A stretch of DNA of 64,000 nt from Amycolatopsis benzoatilytica AK 16/65 (GTDB lineage: Bacteria > Actinomycetota > Actinomycetes > Mycobacteriales > Pseudonocardiaceae): assembly GCF_000383915.1 (NCBI RefSeq), contig NZ_KB912942.1, positions 1,209,846 through 1,273,845 on the forward strand, written 5' to 3'. The notes under the pieces were generated by a model, which had not been told where the DNA came from, searched no databases, and saw nothing but the letters and a program-made list of their open reading frames with translations. Numbering within the stretch: position 1 is the first letter of the stretch; each line of letters begins with the position of its first letter. The position numbers and the translations under genes are program-made. Shown here piece by piece: positions 35,460 to 44,943 of this stretch.

Positions 35460-36222
35460 TGCGGATCCCTCCTTCGTCGTGCGCGAGCGCGTTCCCGGTC
35501 ACTGTCCGGAACACGTCGTCCAAAGTGGACTCCGGACCGAGTCCGGCCTCCAGCTCGGCGGGCGTGCCGAGCGCGCGGATCCGGCCGGCGTGCATCAGCG
35601 CGACGCGGTCGCAGTACTGCTCGGCCTCGTCCATGTAGTGGGTCGTGACCAGCACGGTCATCCCGGTTTTGACCCGGATTTCGGAGATTCGGTCCCAGAC
35701 CGCGGTCCGGGCGACCGGGTCGAGGCCGATGGTCGGCTCGTCGAGTATCAGCAGCCGGGGCGAGCTGACCAGCGCCTGTGCCAGTTCCAGCCGGCGGATC
35801 ATGCCGCCGGAGTACCGGCCGGCCGGACGGTCCGCGTCATTCTCCAGTCCGACGAGTTCCAGCGCCTCGCGGACCTGGGCGGCGCGCTGGGAACGGGGCA
35901 CGTCGAAGAGCCGGGCGAACAGTGCGACGTTCTCGCGCCCGGTGAGCGAACCGTCCGCGGAAAGCTGTTGCGGCACATAGCCGATCAGCCGGCGCACGGC
36001 CATCTTGCGCCGGGCGGCGTCGAGGCCGAACACGGTGACGTGCCCGGTTTCGACCGGCAGCAGGGTGGTGATCATCCGGATGGTGGTGGTCTTGCCGGCG
36101 CCGTTCGGGCCGAGGAGGCCGAACACCTCGCCGGAATCGATTTCCAGGTCGACGCCGTCGACCGCGAGAGTGGTGCCGAAGGCGTGCCGCAATCCGGTGC
36201 AGCGGACTGCTGTTTCGCTCAT
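35419..36222 (-). CDS. ABC exporter ATP-binding protein (DrrA type)
   Basis: A 267-residue ATPase with Walker A GPNGAGKTTT (about residue 38), Q-loop YVPQQLSADGSLTG, signature YSGGMIRRLELAQAL, Walker B LLILDEPTIGLD and H-loop TTHYMDEAEQYCDRV. The C-terminal extension with LGPESTLDDVFRTVTG is the DrrA-type GATE-like tail. The ATG at 36222 follows GGAGGACAC and overlaps the marR stop (ATGA). An upstream open extension is the shadow of marR. The product energises the permease encoded next. Confidence 0.93.
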   Translation of the reverse strand: MSETAVRCTGLRHAFGTTLAVDGVDLEIDSGEVFGLLGPNGAGKTTTIRMITTLLPVETGHVTVFGLDAARRKMAVRRLIGYVPQQLSADGSLTGRENVALFARLFDVPRSQRAAQVREALELVGLENDADRPAGRYSGGMIRRLELAQALVSSPRLLILDEPTIGLDPVARTAVWDRISEIRVKTGMTVLVTTHYMDEAEQYCDRVALMHAGRIRALGTPAELEAGLGPESTLDDVFRTVTGNALAHDEGGIRNVRATRRTARRLG

Positions 36223-36671
36223 GTGTCCTCCTTGAGCACCTCGGTGAGCCGTTCGAGCGCGGGCAGCGCGGCGAGGATGGCCGCGGTGTCCGCTTCGGGC
36301 AGTTCGGCGAGCGCCGCGGAAACCAGTCCGGTGCGCGCGCGCCGCCAGGCCGCCATCCGCTCCTGCGCTTTGTCGGTGAGTTGCAGCCGGGCCGCCCGGC
36401 GGTCGGCCGGGTCGACCTCGCGGCACAGCAGGCCGGCGTCGGTGAGCGCGTTCACGAGCGTGCTCACCGAGTTCCCGGCCAGGTTCAGTTCCCGGGCCGC
36501 CGCGGCGACGCCGATGCCCGGGCTCCGGTGCACCACCCGGAGCAGTTCCACCTGCGAGCCGGGCAGCCGCGGCCCGGGCAGCTCGGCCCGCACCCGGCGG
36601 CGCACGACGCGGCGTACGCCCAGCACGGCGGCGAGCAGACTTTCGGCGAGGTCGATCCGGGGTGGCGGCAT
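36219..36671 (-). CDS. MarR-family regulator of the ABC exporter operon
   Basis: A 150-residue MarR protein with SQVELLRVVHRSPGIGVAAAARELNLAGNSVSTLVNALTDAGLLCREVDPADRRAARLQLTDKAQE as the winged helix. It is the first gene of a coupled operon with the exporter ATPase and permease, so autoregulation and induction by a transported compound are likely. The ATG at 36671 is preferred over the one at 36707, which would put the operator inside the gene. Two palindromes lie directly upstream. Confidence 0.88.
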   Translation of the reverse strand: MPPPRIDLAESLLAAVLGVRRVVRRRVRAELPGPRLPGSQVELLRVVHRSPGIGVAAAARELNLAGNSVSTLVNALTDAGLLCREVDPADRRAARLQLTDKAQERMAAWRRARTGLVSAALAELPEADTAAILAALPALERLTEVLKEDT

Positions 36672-36684
36672 GCTGGCAAAGTAA

Positions 36685-36713
36685 CTCTGACTCAGAGCTA
36701 TTAGCAACGCTAA
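36685..36713. promoter_or_regulatory. double palindrome operator of the marR-ABC operon
   Basis: CTCTGACTCAGAG (36685-36697) is a perfect palindrome with 6-bp arms. TTAGCAACGCTAA (36701-36713) is a second one with 5-bp arms (TTAGC/GCTAA). Both lie within 45 bp of the marR start, in an A/T-richer patch suited to repressor binding over the promoter. Confidence 0.55.
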
Positions 36714-36741
36714 ATGTCTTGTTCGCCGGGAGAGTTCCAGT

Positions 36742-37377
36742 TCATCCCCTCTGAAGGAGGAGCGAGACGCCCAGCGCGACCATCGTGGCCGCGATCAAGC
36801 CGTCCAGCACTCGCCACGCGCCGGGCCGGGCGAACAGGCCGGACAGCCGCCGCGCGCCGAGCCCGAGCGTGCTGAACCACACCGCGCTCGCGGCCACCGC
36901 GCCGGCGCCGAACAGCCAGCGCCCGTCGCCGTGGCCGGCCGCGACGGAGCCGACCAACAGGACGGTGTCCAGGTAGACGTGCGGGTTGAGCCAGGTGAGC
37001 GCGAGACAGGTCAGTAGCGTGCGGCGGGGCGAGGCGAGCGGGTCCGGGGAAGCGGTGAGCGCGTTCGGCCGGAAGGCGCGACGGGCGGCGAGGATTCCGT
37101 ACCCGATCAGGAATAGCCCGCCGACGACCGCGATCGCCTGCATCGCCGACGGCCAGTGCTGGAGCACCGCTCCGATCCCGCTCACTCCGGCGGCGATGAG
37201 GACGATGTCGGACAGCGTGCAGACGAGGATCACCGGCACGACGAGATCGCCGCGCAGTCCTTGCCGGAGCACGAAGGCGTTCTGCGCGCCGATGGCGACG
37301 ATGAGGGACAGGCCGGTGCCGAAGCCAGCCGCTAGCAGCGGGATCACCCGGTCGACGCTAAGGCTGGTCGCGGACAT
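36742..37377 (-). CDS. LysE-family amino acid exporter
   Basis: A 211-residue polytopic protein with the LysE/ArgO signature [23 protein letters not shown] and [20 protein letters not shown], with about six hydrophobic segments. It exports basic amino acids, presumably lysine or arginine. The start at 37377 is 40 bp from a divergent LysG/ArgP-type regulator gene, the classical arrangement of this exporter in actinobacteria, which strongly supports the assignment. The open frame upstream to 38010 is antisense to the regulator. Confidence 0.9.
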   Translation of the reverse strand: MSATSLSVDRVIPLLAAGFGTGLSLIVAIGAQNAFVLRQGLRGDLVVPVILVCTLSDIVLIAAGVSGIGAVLQHWPSAMQAIAVVGGLFLIGYGILAARRAFRPNALTASPDPLASPRRTLLTCLALTWLNPHVYLDTVLLVGSVAAGHGDGRWLFGAGAVAASAVWFSTLGLGARRLSGLFARPGAWRVLDGLIAATMVALGVSLLLQRG

Positions 37378-37417
37378 TAATCCAGGTAAAGATTCTGATT
37401 TAAGATAAGCGATCGTG
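37378..37417. promoter_or_regulatory. divergent lysE/lysG-like control region
   Basis: Forty bases separate the two start codons and are A/T-rich (TAAAGATTCTGATTTAAGAT), unlike the surroundings. Both promoters and the LysR-type binding site must fit here or extend into the genes. Confidence 0.45.
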
Positions 37418-38299
37418 ATGTCGGATCTTCCCCTCGACCAGGTGCGCACGTTGCTCGCGGTGGTGGACGAGCAGTCCTTCGACCGGGCCGCGGCGGTCCT
37501 GCACGTGACCCCGCCCGCGGTGAGCCAGCGGGTGAAAGCGCTCGAGCAGCGGATCGGCCGAGTGCTGGTGCTGCGGTCGAAACCGGTCCGGCTCACCGAC
37601 TCCGGCGAGGTGCTGGTGCGGTTCGCCCGGCAGCTGACCCGGCTCGAAGCGGACACCCGCGCGGAACTCGGCCTCGGCGGTCCGGGAGAGCCGACGACGC
37701 TGCCGATCGCGGTCAACGCCGACTCGCTGGCCACCTGGTTCCTGCCCGCGCTGCAAGCGGTGCCTGCGGAGCCGCCGATCTCCTTCGACCTGCGCAGCGA
37801 CGACGAGGGGTACACGGACTCACTGCTGCGCGAAGGGCTGGTGATGGCCGCGATCACCGCCACCCCGCATCCGGTGCAGGGCTGCAGCGTGCGCCGGCTC
37901 GGCACGATGCGGTACCGCGCGGTGGCGTCCGCCGCGTTCGCGTCGCGTTGGCTGGACGGCCCGCTCGCCGAACGGCTCCCCGCCGCGCCGACGGTGCTGT
38001 TCGACCGCAAAGACGACCTGCAGGACGGCTTCCTCCGCCGGCTGACCCGGCGCAGGCTGCCGACCCGGATCCGGCACTACATCCCGGCTTCGGTGTCGTT
38101 CGCCGACGCGGTGGCGGCCGGGCTGGGCTGGGGCATGGTGCCGGAACTCCAGCTGGCCGGGCGAAACCTGGTCGAACTCGCGCCGGAACGCCCGATGGAC
38201 GTGGCGCTGTACTGGCAGCAGTGGAAGCTCGACTCGCCGCCGCTGGCCGCGGTGGCCGACGCGGTGGCGGCGGCCGCCCGGCGGGAATTGGGGGGATGA
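37418..38299 (+). CDS. LysR-type regulator, LysG/ArgP family
   Basis: A 293-residue LysR-type protein. The N-terminal helix-turn-helix is [59 protein letters not shown], typical of the ArgP/LysG subfamily. The effector domain begins with [17 protein letters not shown], also a hallmark of that subfamily. It should activate the divergent exporter gene when intracellular lysine or arginine rises. The ATG at 37418 is preferred to the GTG immediately before it. Confidence 0.92.
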   Translation: MSDLPLDQVRTLLAVVDEQSFDRAAAVLHVTPPAVSQRVKALEQRIGRVLVLRSKPVRLTDSGEVLVRFARQLTRLEADTRAELGLGGPGEPTTLPIAVNADSLATWFLPALQAVPAEPPISFDLRSDDEGYTDSLLREGLVMAAITATPHPVQGCSVRRLGTMRYRAVASAAFASRWLDGPLAERLPAAPTVLFDRKDDLQDGFLRRLTRRRLPTRIRHYIPASVSFADAVAAGLGWGMVPELQLAGRNLVELAPERPMDVALYWQQWKLDSPPLAAVADAVAAAARRELGG

Positions 38300-38359
38300 C
38301 CGGACAGGAGTCGTGCGAACCGGGCATGCTGTGGCCGGGCTTGTGAGGGAGGACCTGTC

Positions 38360-41300
38360 GTGACGGAACCGGCCGACGCCGTCGACCAGCTGCGGGAAGA
38401 CTGGAAACTGGACGAGGCGGAAGAACTCGGCCGGCGGGCGGTGACGGAGCAGCCGGGAGACCCGGCCCGGTGGATCGCGCTCGGGCGGGTGCAGCTGGAG
38501 CAGTACCGGCGGAAAGAGGCGCTGGAGTCCTTCAGCCGCGCGGCGGGGTCCGGGCTGGGAGTGGCCTGGCAGGTCGCTGCGCTGAGCCGGTTGCGGCGAT
38601 ACGACGAAGCGGACGGGGCCGCGGCGGGCGGCCTGGAACGCTTCCCCGGCAGCGCGGACCTCTTGCTCGCCCGCGCGCGGATCCGTTTCGATCAGGACGA
38701 CTGGGCGGCCGGGCTGCCGTTCCTGGAAGAGGCGCTGGCGTCCGAACCGGGGCACCTGGACGCGGCGCGCTGGCGAGTGATGGCGCTGGCGACCCTGGGC
38801 CGGTTCGACGACGCGGAAGCCGCCGGCCAGCTGATGATCGACCGGCACCCGGATCATCCGGATCCGCTCACGACGATGGCCTGGGCGGAGGACGAGCGGG
38901 AGCGCTACGACGAGGCACTGGGGTGGGCCGAGCGCGCGCTGGCGGTCGATCCTCGCAACGAGTGGGCGCTCCGGTCCAGGGTGCGCGAGCTGTGGTGCCT
39001 GGAACGGTACGACGATGCGATGGCGGCCGGTCTGGCGGCGATCGAGCTGCTTCCCCGAGGCCCGCGGCTTCTTCGCGAACTGGGCTGGGTCGAGAACGTC
39101 CGGGAACACTACGAGGAGTCGCTCGGGTGGTTCGAAAAGGCCCGGGAAATCGCTCCCCGAGACGGTCGGCTGCTGCGGGACCAATCGATGGCGCTGGCAC
39201 TGCTGGACCGGTTCGCCGAGGCGGAAGCGGTGCTGGCGGAAGCGCGTGAAATCCGGCCGGACGATCCGGTGATTCTGGTGCAGTGCGGCCTGATCGCGGA
39301 AGCTCAGGCGCATTACGAGGACGCGGTCGGGTGGTTCGAACATGCGTTGGCCGTCGACCCGCGGGACGTGGACGCGTTGCGGTGGCGCCTGCGGACGTTG
39401 CGAAGCCTGAAGCGATATCCAGAGGCCGAGGCGGCCGCTCGGGAAGCGGTCGAACGGCGTCCACGCGACGTGGAGTGCCTCGTGTTGGCCGGCGAGGTGT
39501 ACGAAGACCAGTTCAACTTCGAGGCTGCGCTGAGCTGGGCCGAGCGTGCGCTCGCCCTGGACCCGAAGAGTTACGACGGCCTGGTCAACCGGACGTTCGC
39601 ACTCCGCCGGCTGCGCCGCTTCGAGGAATCCGCCGCGACCGCGCGGGAAGCCGCCGCGCTCCATCCGGAAGAACCGATTTTCCGCGTCCACGCGGGCTGG
39701 GCGGCGGCGGATCTGCGCCAGCATCAGCAAGCGATCGAATGGTATGACCGGGCATTGGAGCTGGACCCGGCTTTCCGGCCAGCGCTGCAAGCGAAGATCT
39801 TCGCACTGCGCGTGTTGCGCAGGTTCGACGAAGCCGACACGGTCGTGAACCACGCGATCGACCTGCTCCCCGGCGACGCGAGCCTGCTGGTCTACCGGGG
39901 CTGGAACCACGACGACCGGGGCGAGCGCGACAAAGCGCTGGATTCGTTCCGGCAGGCGACGGACCTCGATCCCGCAGAACCCTGGGCGTGGCAGTCACGG
40001 ATCGCCCTGCTGGTCTCGATGCGGCGGTTCGACGAGGCGGAAGCCGTCTTCGAGGAAGCGGTCCGGCACTGCCCGGACGAACCGAATCTGCCGATGGAGC
40101 GGGTCGCGCTGGAACTTGCCCGGTACCGGTACGCGGAGGCGCTGGTCTGGTGCGACCGGGCGCTGGAGCTCGATCCGGTGCACGCGGAAGCGCTGGAAAA
40201 ACGCGTGCGAGTGCTACGCCGGCTGCGAAGGTTCGAGGAGGCCGAAGCGGCGGCGCACGAAGCGGTCGGTCGCCGTCCGGACGAGCCGGATTTGCTGGTG
40301 GAACAGGCTTCGTTGTACGAAAGCCAGTGGCGGCTGGAAGAGGCGCTGGTTTGCCTCGGGCGGGCGCTGGAGATCGATCCGGTGCACGAGTGGGCGTTGC
40401 GGTCCCAGTCGAGCGTCTATTCCCGGATGAGGCGCTTCGACGAGGCGAAGGCGTGCACCCAAACGGTTCTTCGCCGCCAGCCGGATCACCTGCTCGCGTT
40501 GGTGCAGATGGCGTTGCTCAGCCGCAGCCAGTCCGGTGCCGAAAAGTCGCTGGAATGGTTCGACCGCGTGCTGGCGATCGACCCGAGGGACGCCACGGCG
40601 CTGGAGTGCCGGGCGACGGCGTTCCGGGAGCTGCGGCGGTTCGACGAAGCCCGGGCCGCGGTGAACGAGGCGATCGAGCTGCTTCCGAACGACCCGGATC
40701 TGCGGCTGGAGCGGGCGTTGCTGCTGCAGGAGGGGGATCGGCTCGAGGAATCGCTGGCGAACGTCCGGCAGGCGCTGGAGATCGACCCGCTCAATTCGGA
40801 CGCGCTGGAGGGGCAAGCGGTCCTCCTTCGCCAGCTGAGCCGTTTCGACGAAGCCGAAGCGGCGGCGAAAGAAGCGATCGAGCTCCGCCCGGACTCCCCG
40901 GACCTGCCAACCGAACTCGGCGTCTTGTACGACGACCAGCTGCGGTACGAGGAAAGCCTGGTCTGGTTCGACCGGGCCCTGCGGACAGATCCGTGCTACC
41001 TCGACGCGATCAGCGGCCGGTCGGCGGCGCTGCGCGCGTTGCGCCGGTTCGACGAGGCCGAGCGGGGCGTTCTCGCCGCGCTGCGACGGATGCCGTGGAA
41101 CCGTTCGCTGCGTGAAGAACTCGTCTGGATTTACCACGACAGCCGGCGGCTCGACGAAGCCGGGCAGCAGATCGCCTTGCTGCAAGCGGACAGCCACAAT
41201 GCCCGGGAGGAAGCCGAAACCGCGGCGCAGGCGGGATGGATCCGGTTCGCGGCGGGCGACTATCCGGCCGCCGAAGGTCAGTTCCGCACCGCGTGCGAGA

Positions 41301-42499
41301 AGGATCCGGGCACGGCCGACCACCAGTTCGGGCTTGCCTGGTGCCTGGTGCGCCAAGCCACCGAGCAAAGCCGTCGCGAAGCCGAGCAGCTGTGCTTTTC
41401 GGTACTGGAGAAGAAACCCCGGCACCATTCCGCGCACACCTGTCTCGGCGTGATCAACTACCAGCGCGGCAACTACGCCCAAGCCGAACAGCATTTCCGC
41501 CGCGCCATCGAACTGGACCGGCACCACGCCAGCTACGTCGACCTGGCCTCCCTCTACTCCCAGCTGGGCCGCTTCGACGAAGCCGAGGAGAATCTGACCG
41601 CCGCGCTGAAGCGGGACTGGTATGACGCGCAAGCCCACGTCGAACTCGGCTATCTCCATCTTCAGCGCGGAATGGACGACCCGGACGGCAAAACCGGTGC
41701 CGTCGCCGCTCGGCACTTCCGGCAGGCGCGGCAGATCGATCCGGCCAACGGCAGCGCGAGCCTCGGGCTGGCGGTGGCGCTGATGCGGTCCACCGGCGAC
41801 TTTGTCGAGGGAGAAGCTGTCTTGCAGCAAGCGTTGCAGCGCAGGGACTGTGATCTTCCCCGGTGGCAATTGCTCGTCGCGGTGGCGAAATTGCTGATCG
41901 AGCGCGGCGACGCCACTCAGGGCAGGCAGTTCCACTCCGACGCGCTCGCTCATGCGCAGGAGGCGATTTCCCTTGCCGCGCACGAAGCCGAGCCGTATTT
42001 CGTGGCCGCGGTCGCTCGCTACAAGCTCGCCGAGTCGGCGGGCGACTTTCCGGCGAAACCCATGCAGCGCCGCAAAGCGATTCGTGATCTGCGGCGGTGC
42101 GTGAAGATCGATCCGGGCAACGTCGAAGCGCGGCGGAGCCTGCAGATCATGGAGGAAAGCCTGCGGATCACCCGCAGCAGCACCGTCGGCAGCGTCGTGG
42201 TGGTGGTCGTCGGAGTCGCCGCGCTGAGCGCGTTGTGGACGGCGTTCTTCCTGTCCGACAAAGTGACCGGCGTGATGCTGACGACGCTCACGCCGGTCCT
42301 GGTCGGTCTCATGGTGGTCGGGCTGCTGCTGCCGTTCCTGATCCGGCTGAAGCTGCCCGGCGGGGTCGAAGCGGACCTGAGCGCGAGCATCCGGCAGATC
42401 TCGTCCGGCCCGACCGGCGAGGAGACGTTCGGCCCTGGCCGGTTCAGCGTCACCGCGGCCGCCAGCCCGGGACCGAAGGGACAGCTGGCGCGGTTGTGA
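38360..42499 (+). CDS. giant TPR protein with C-terminal membrane segment
   Basis: A 1379-residue protein of unrecognised function. Residues ~10 to ~930 are about 13 copies of a 68-residue super-repeat, each a pair of TPRs: one like YEEALxWFDRALxIDPxxxxAL and one like LRRFDEAEAAAxEAIELRPDDPDL. More divergent TPRs continue to about 1250. Two hydrophobic helices follow (about 1275-1298 and 1306-1330), then a short cytoplasmic tail starting KLPGGVEADLSASIRQ. There is no signal peptide, so the repeats should lie in the cytoplasm, tethered by a C-terminal hairpin. The start (GTG) has GGGAGG upstream. The stop is 1 base from the end of the convergent acyl-CoA synthetase gene. The TPR array suggests a docking scaffold; partners are unknown. 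Confidence 0.85.
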   Translation: MTEPADAVDQLREDWKLDEAEELGRRAVTEQPGDPARWIALGRVQLEQYRRKEALESFSRAAGSGLGVAWQVAALSRLRRYDEADGAAAGGLERFPGSADLLLARARIRFDQDDWAAGLPFLEEALASEPGHLDAARWRVMALATLGRFDDAEAAGQLMIDRHPDHPDPLTTMAWAEDERERYDEALGWAERALAVDPRNEWALRSRVRELWCLERYDDAMAAGLAAIELLPRGPRLLRELGWVENVREHYEESLGWFEKAREIAPRDGRLLRDQSMALALLDRFAEAEAVLAEAREIRPDDPVILVQCGLIAEAQAHYEDAVGWFEHALAVDPRDVDALRWRLRTLRSLKRYPEAEAAAREAVERRPRDVECLVLAGEVYEDQFNFEAALSWAERALALDPKSYDGLVNRTFALRRLRRFEESAATAREAAALHPEEPIFRVHAGWAAADLRQHQQAIEWYDRALELDPAFRPALQAKIFALRVLRRFDEADTVVNHAIDLLPGDASLLVYRGWNHDDRGERDKALDSFRQATDLDPAEPWAWQSRIALLVSMRRFDEAEAVFEEAVRHCPDEPNLPMERVALELARYRYAEALVWCDRALELDPVHAEALEKRVRVLRRLRRFEEAEAAAHEAVGRRPDEPDLLVEQASLYESQWRLEEALVCLGRALEIDPVHEWALRSQSSVYSRMRRFDEAKACTQTVLRRQPDHLLALVQMALLSRSQSGAEKSLEWFDRVLAIDPRDATALECRATAFRELRRFDEARAAVNEAIELLPNDPDLRLERALLLQEGDRLEESLANVRQALEIDPLNSDALEGQAVLLRQLSRFDEAEAAAKEAIELRPDSPDLPTELGVLYDDQLRYEESLVWFDRALRTDPCYLDAISGRSAALRALRRFDEAERGVLAALRRMPWNRSLREELVWIYHDSRRLDEAGQQIALLQADSHNAREEAETAAQAGWIRFAAGDYPAAEGQFRTACEKDPGTADHQFGLAWCLVRQATEQSRREAEQLCFSVLEKKPRHHSAHTCLGVINYQRGNYAQAEQHFRRAIELDRHHASYVDLASLYSQLGRFDEAEENLTAALKRDWYDAQAHVELGYLHLQRGMDDPDGKTGAVAARHFRQARQIDPANGSASLGLAVALMRSTGDFVEGEAVLQQALQRRDCDLPRWQLLVAVAKLLIERGDATQGRQFHSDALAHAQEAISLAAHEAEPYFVAAVARYKLAESAGDFPAKPMQRRKAIRDLRRCVKIDPGNVEARRSLQIMEESLRITRSSTVGSVVVVVVGVAALSALWTAFFLSDKVTGVMLTTLTPVLVGLMVVGLLLPFLIRLKLPGGVEADLSASIRQISSGPTGEETFGPGRFSVTAAASPGPKGQLARL

Positions 42500-42500
42500 G

Positions 42501-44573
42501 TCAGGACTGGGCGAGTGGCCAGAGATCGTCGTTGAGCAGCCGCTTCACGATCTTTCCGGTGGCGTTGCGGGGGAGTTCCGGGACGAAGTAGACGTCGCGC
42601 GGCACCGCGAACCGGGCCAGCCGCTGGTGGATGTAGTGGCGGACGTCCTCGGCGTGCATCCGCGCGCCGTGCCGGAGCACGACGTACGCGGCGAGGCGCT
42701 GGCCGAATTCGTCGTCCGGGACGCCGACCACTGCCGCGTCCGAAACCCCCGGTAACGCCGCGAGCGCCTCCTCGACCGGGCGCGGGAACACGTTTTCGCC
42801 GCCGGAGACGATCATTTCGTCGGCTCGGCCGGTGACGAACAGCCGGCCGGACGCGTCCTGGTAGCCGACGTCGCCGGTAGCCATCAGGTCGTGCGCGCGG
42901 GCGACGCTGGATCCGTTGGTGTAGCCGTCGAACAGCATGTCGTTGCCGACGAAGATCTGGCCCTCGTCGCCGGGCGGGACCGGACGGCGGTCGTCGTCCA
43001 GGATCGCGATCCGGGTGCCGGGCGGGCAGCGGCCGGCCGTGGTCGGGGCGGCCCGCAGGTCGGCGGGGTCGGCGATGCTCGCCCAGGAGACCTCGGTGGA
43101 GCCGTAGAAGTTGTAGAGCACGTCGCCGAAAGTGTCCATGAACGACGAGACGAACGCGCCCGGCAGCGCAGATCCGCTGCTCGCGACGATCCGCAGCGAC
43201 GACAGGTCGTACCGGCTGCGCACGCGTTCGGGGAGATCCAGGATGCGCTGCAGCATGATCGGCACCGCGAACAGGGCGTCGCAGCGGTGTTCGGCGATCA
43301 CCTGCAGGGTGTGCTCCGCGTCGAACCGGCGGATCAGCGACAGTTCCGCGCGCAACGCCATGCCCAGCTGCATCGCGGCCAGGCCCCAGCTGTGGAACAG
43401 CGGTGCCGCGACCGCGATCTTGTCCCGTGCCTGCAACGGAATCCGCGACAACACCGTCGCCGACGTGCTGAGCCCCTTCGGGGTCGGCCGGCGCGCGCCC
43501 TTCGGCGCACCGGTGGTGCCGGAGGTCAGCACGACGATGCGGCCTTCGCGGCCGGCCGGTTTCGGCCGGTCCGCCGACACGTCGCGGATCAGCTCGTCCA
43601 GCGTGCGGTAGCCCTGCTCGGCGTCGTCCCACGTGCTGACGCGCGGGAATTCGCCGGGTACCGAGGCGATCACCGGCCCGAACTCGTCGTCGGCCAGGAC
43701 CGCGGCGGGCTGGTGCTCGGTGAGCACTTCCTCGACGGCGGCGGGGGAGAGGCCGGTGTTGAGCAGGACGACGTCCGCTCCGAGCTTGCTGCAGCCGACG
43801 AACGCTTCGATCATCGCCGCGTGGTTGCGGCACATCAGCGCGACCCGCGAACCGGCCTTCACCTCCAGCGCGGCCAGCGCGTTCGCCAGCCGGTTGCTGC
43901 GCTCGTCGATCTCTCCGTAGGTGCGGCTGTTGCGTTCGTCGTGCACGGCGATGTCGTCTGCCCCGCGCGCGGCCGCGGCGAGGTAGCCGCCGGCCAGCGT
44001 CGCGCCCCATTGGGCCAGCGAACTGACCTGCCGCACCATCTTGTCCGGCCGCCCGGCCGCCAGGACGCCGGCTCGGACCAGCGTGTTCGCCGTGCGCAGC
44101 GCGGTCGCGCGCTCCTGTTCCGGCTGGTCGCCGGGAAGACCGGACAGCTGCTGCCCGATCCGCTTGGCGAGGTTTTTGAGCAGTCCCTTGACCGCGCCGC
44201 GGGCCACCAGGCCGGCGTGCTCGTCGGGCAGGGAAGGGAGCATCATCCGCAGCACGATTTCGGTGCCGCCGCGGGGCACCGGGCGCAGTTCGATCGACAC
44301 CCAGTTGCGCTCGTCCGGCAGCCCGCACCAGACGACGTGCTCGCCCGGCCGCCACACCGCCGCGTGGATCGCGCCTTCGGTCGTCGTCTCCCGGTCCGGC
44401 GCGAGCCGGATCCGGCAGTGCGGCCCGCGGCCGCGTTCGGCCTGACGGGCGACCTCGCACCAGCTGATCGCCGGCACGAATCTGGAGTACAGCTCAGGGG
44501 AGCCGACTATCGACCACACCTGCTCGGGCGGGTGCCCGACGACCGCACTCGCCTCGACTACATCGTCCCGCAT
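42501..44573 (-). CDS. SRPBCC domain-acyl-CoA synthetase fusion
   Basis: About 690 residues with two parts. Residues 1-150 form an SRPBCC (START/polyketide cyclase-like) domain: VVGHPPEQVWSIVGSPELYSRFVPAIS, then WVSIELRPVPRGGTEIVLRM. Residues ~190-690 form an ANL acyl-CoA synthetase with VVLTSGTTGAPKGARR, NFYGSTEVSWAS, TGDVGYQDASGRLFVTGRADEMIVSGGENVFPRPVE and PRNATGKIVKRLL. The fusion could bind a hydrophobic acid or product beside the ligase. The ATG at 44573 follows GAGG at the usual spacing; an ATG six codons earlier (44591) is possible. The fatty or other acid substrate is not known. Confidence 0.88.
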   Translation of the reverse strand: MRDDVVEASAVVGHPPEQVWSIVGSPELYSRFVPAISWCEVARQAERGRGPHCRIRLAPDRETTTEGAIHAAVWRPGEHVVWCGLPDERNWVSIELRPVPRGGTEIVLRMMLPSLPDEHAGLVARGAVKGLLKNLAKRIGQQLSGLPGDQPEQERATALRTANTLVRAGVLAAGRPDKMVRQVSSLAQWGATLAGGYLAAAARGADDIAVHDERNSRTYGEIDERSNRLANALAALEVKAGSRVALMCRNHAAMIEAFVGCSKLGADVVLLNTGLSPAAVEEVLTEHQPAAVLADDEFGPVIASVPGEFPRVSTWDDAEQGYRTLDELIRDVSADRPKPAGREGRIVVLTSGTTGAPKGARRPTPKGLSTSATVLSRIPLQARDKIAVAAPLFHSWGLAAMQLGMALRAELSLIRRFDAEHTLQVIAEHRCDALFAVPIMLQRILDLPERVRSRYDLSSLRIVASSGSALPGAFVSSFMDTFGDVLYNFYGSTEVSWASIADPADLRAAPTTAGRCPPGTRIAILDDDRRPVPPGDEGQIFVGNDMLFDGYTNGSSVARAHDLMATGDVGYQDASGRLFVTGRADEMIVSGGENVFPRPVEEALAALPGVSDAAVVGVPDDEFGQRLAAYVVLRHGARMHAEDVRHYIHQRLARFAVPRDVYFVPELPRNATGKIVKRLLNDDLWPLAQS

Positions 44574-44591
44574 CGCGATCCGCCTCGCCAT

Positions 44592-44862
44592 TGCGCGCGT
44601 GTGGGCTCCCCGGTCCTTCCCGGCGCGCGTTCAGGTTGCGGGGACGCTACCAGCTGAACCTGCCGTGGGGTACTCCGAACGGCGGACAATCCAACCTGGT
44701 GGGAATTTTCTCTCCGCCGTCGGCGGCCGGTGCGCTGCCGCGCGAACCGGCGGGCGATACCCGCGGAAGTGCTGGTCGGTGCCGGGTCCGGGCGGAGAGG
44801 TGCGGGCATTTCCGGACATCGGACCGGTAACCGCGCGGACTCGGCAAGCGGACGGTTAAACC
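44592..44862. other. gene-free stretch between divergent fadD-like and ZIP genes
   Basis: This is most of a 352-bp spacer. No reading frame with a ribosome binding site is visible. It must hold the promoter of the synthetase fusion on the minus strand. The DtxR-like boxes of the ZIP gene follow at 44863. Confidence 0.45.
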
Positions 44863-44896
44863 TTAGGGTGGCCTCTGTTAGGGAAGGCTCAGCTGG
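44863..44896. promoter_or_regulatory. candidate DtxR/IdeR-type metal boxes upstream of the ZIP gene
   Basis: Two overlapping 19-mers, TTAGGGTGGCCTCTGTTAG (44863) and TTAGGGAAGGCTCAGCTGG (44878), match 12 and 13 of 19 positions of the TTAGGTTAGSCTAACCTAA iron-box consensus, counted by eye. They lie 48-81 bp before a metal transporter gene, a position that makes metal control plausible. Confidence 0.4.
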
Positions 44897-44943
44897 GGTT
44901 ACGGTCCTGACGCACCCCTCCCTTCCGCAGAACCGGGTACCCC

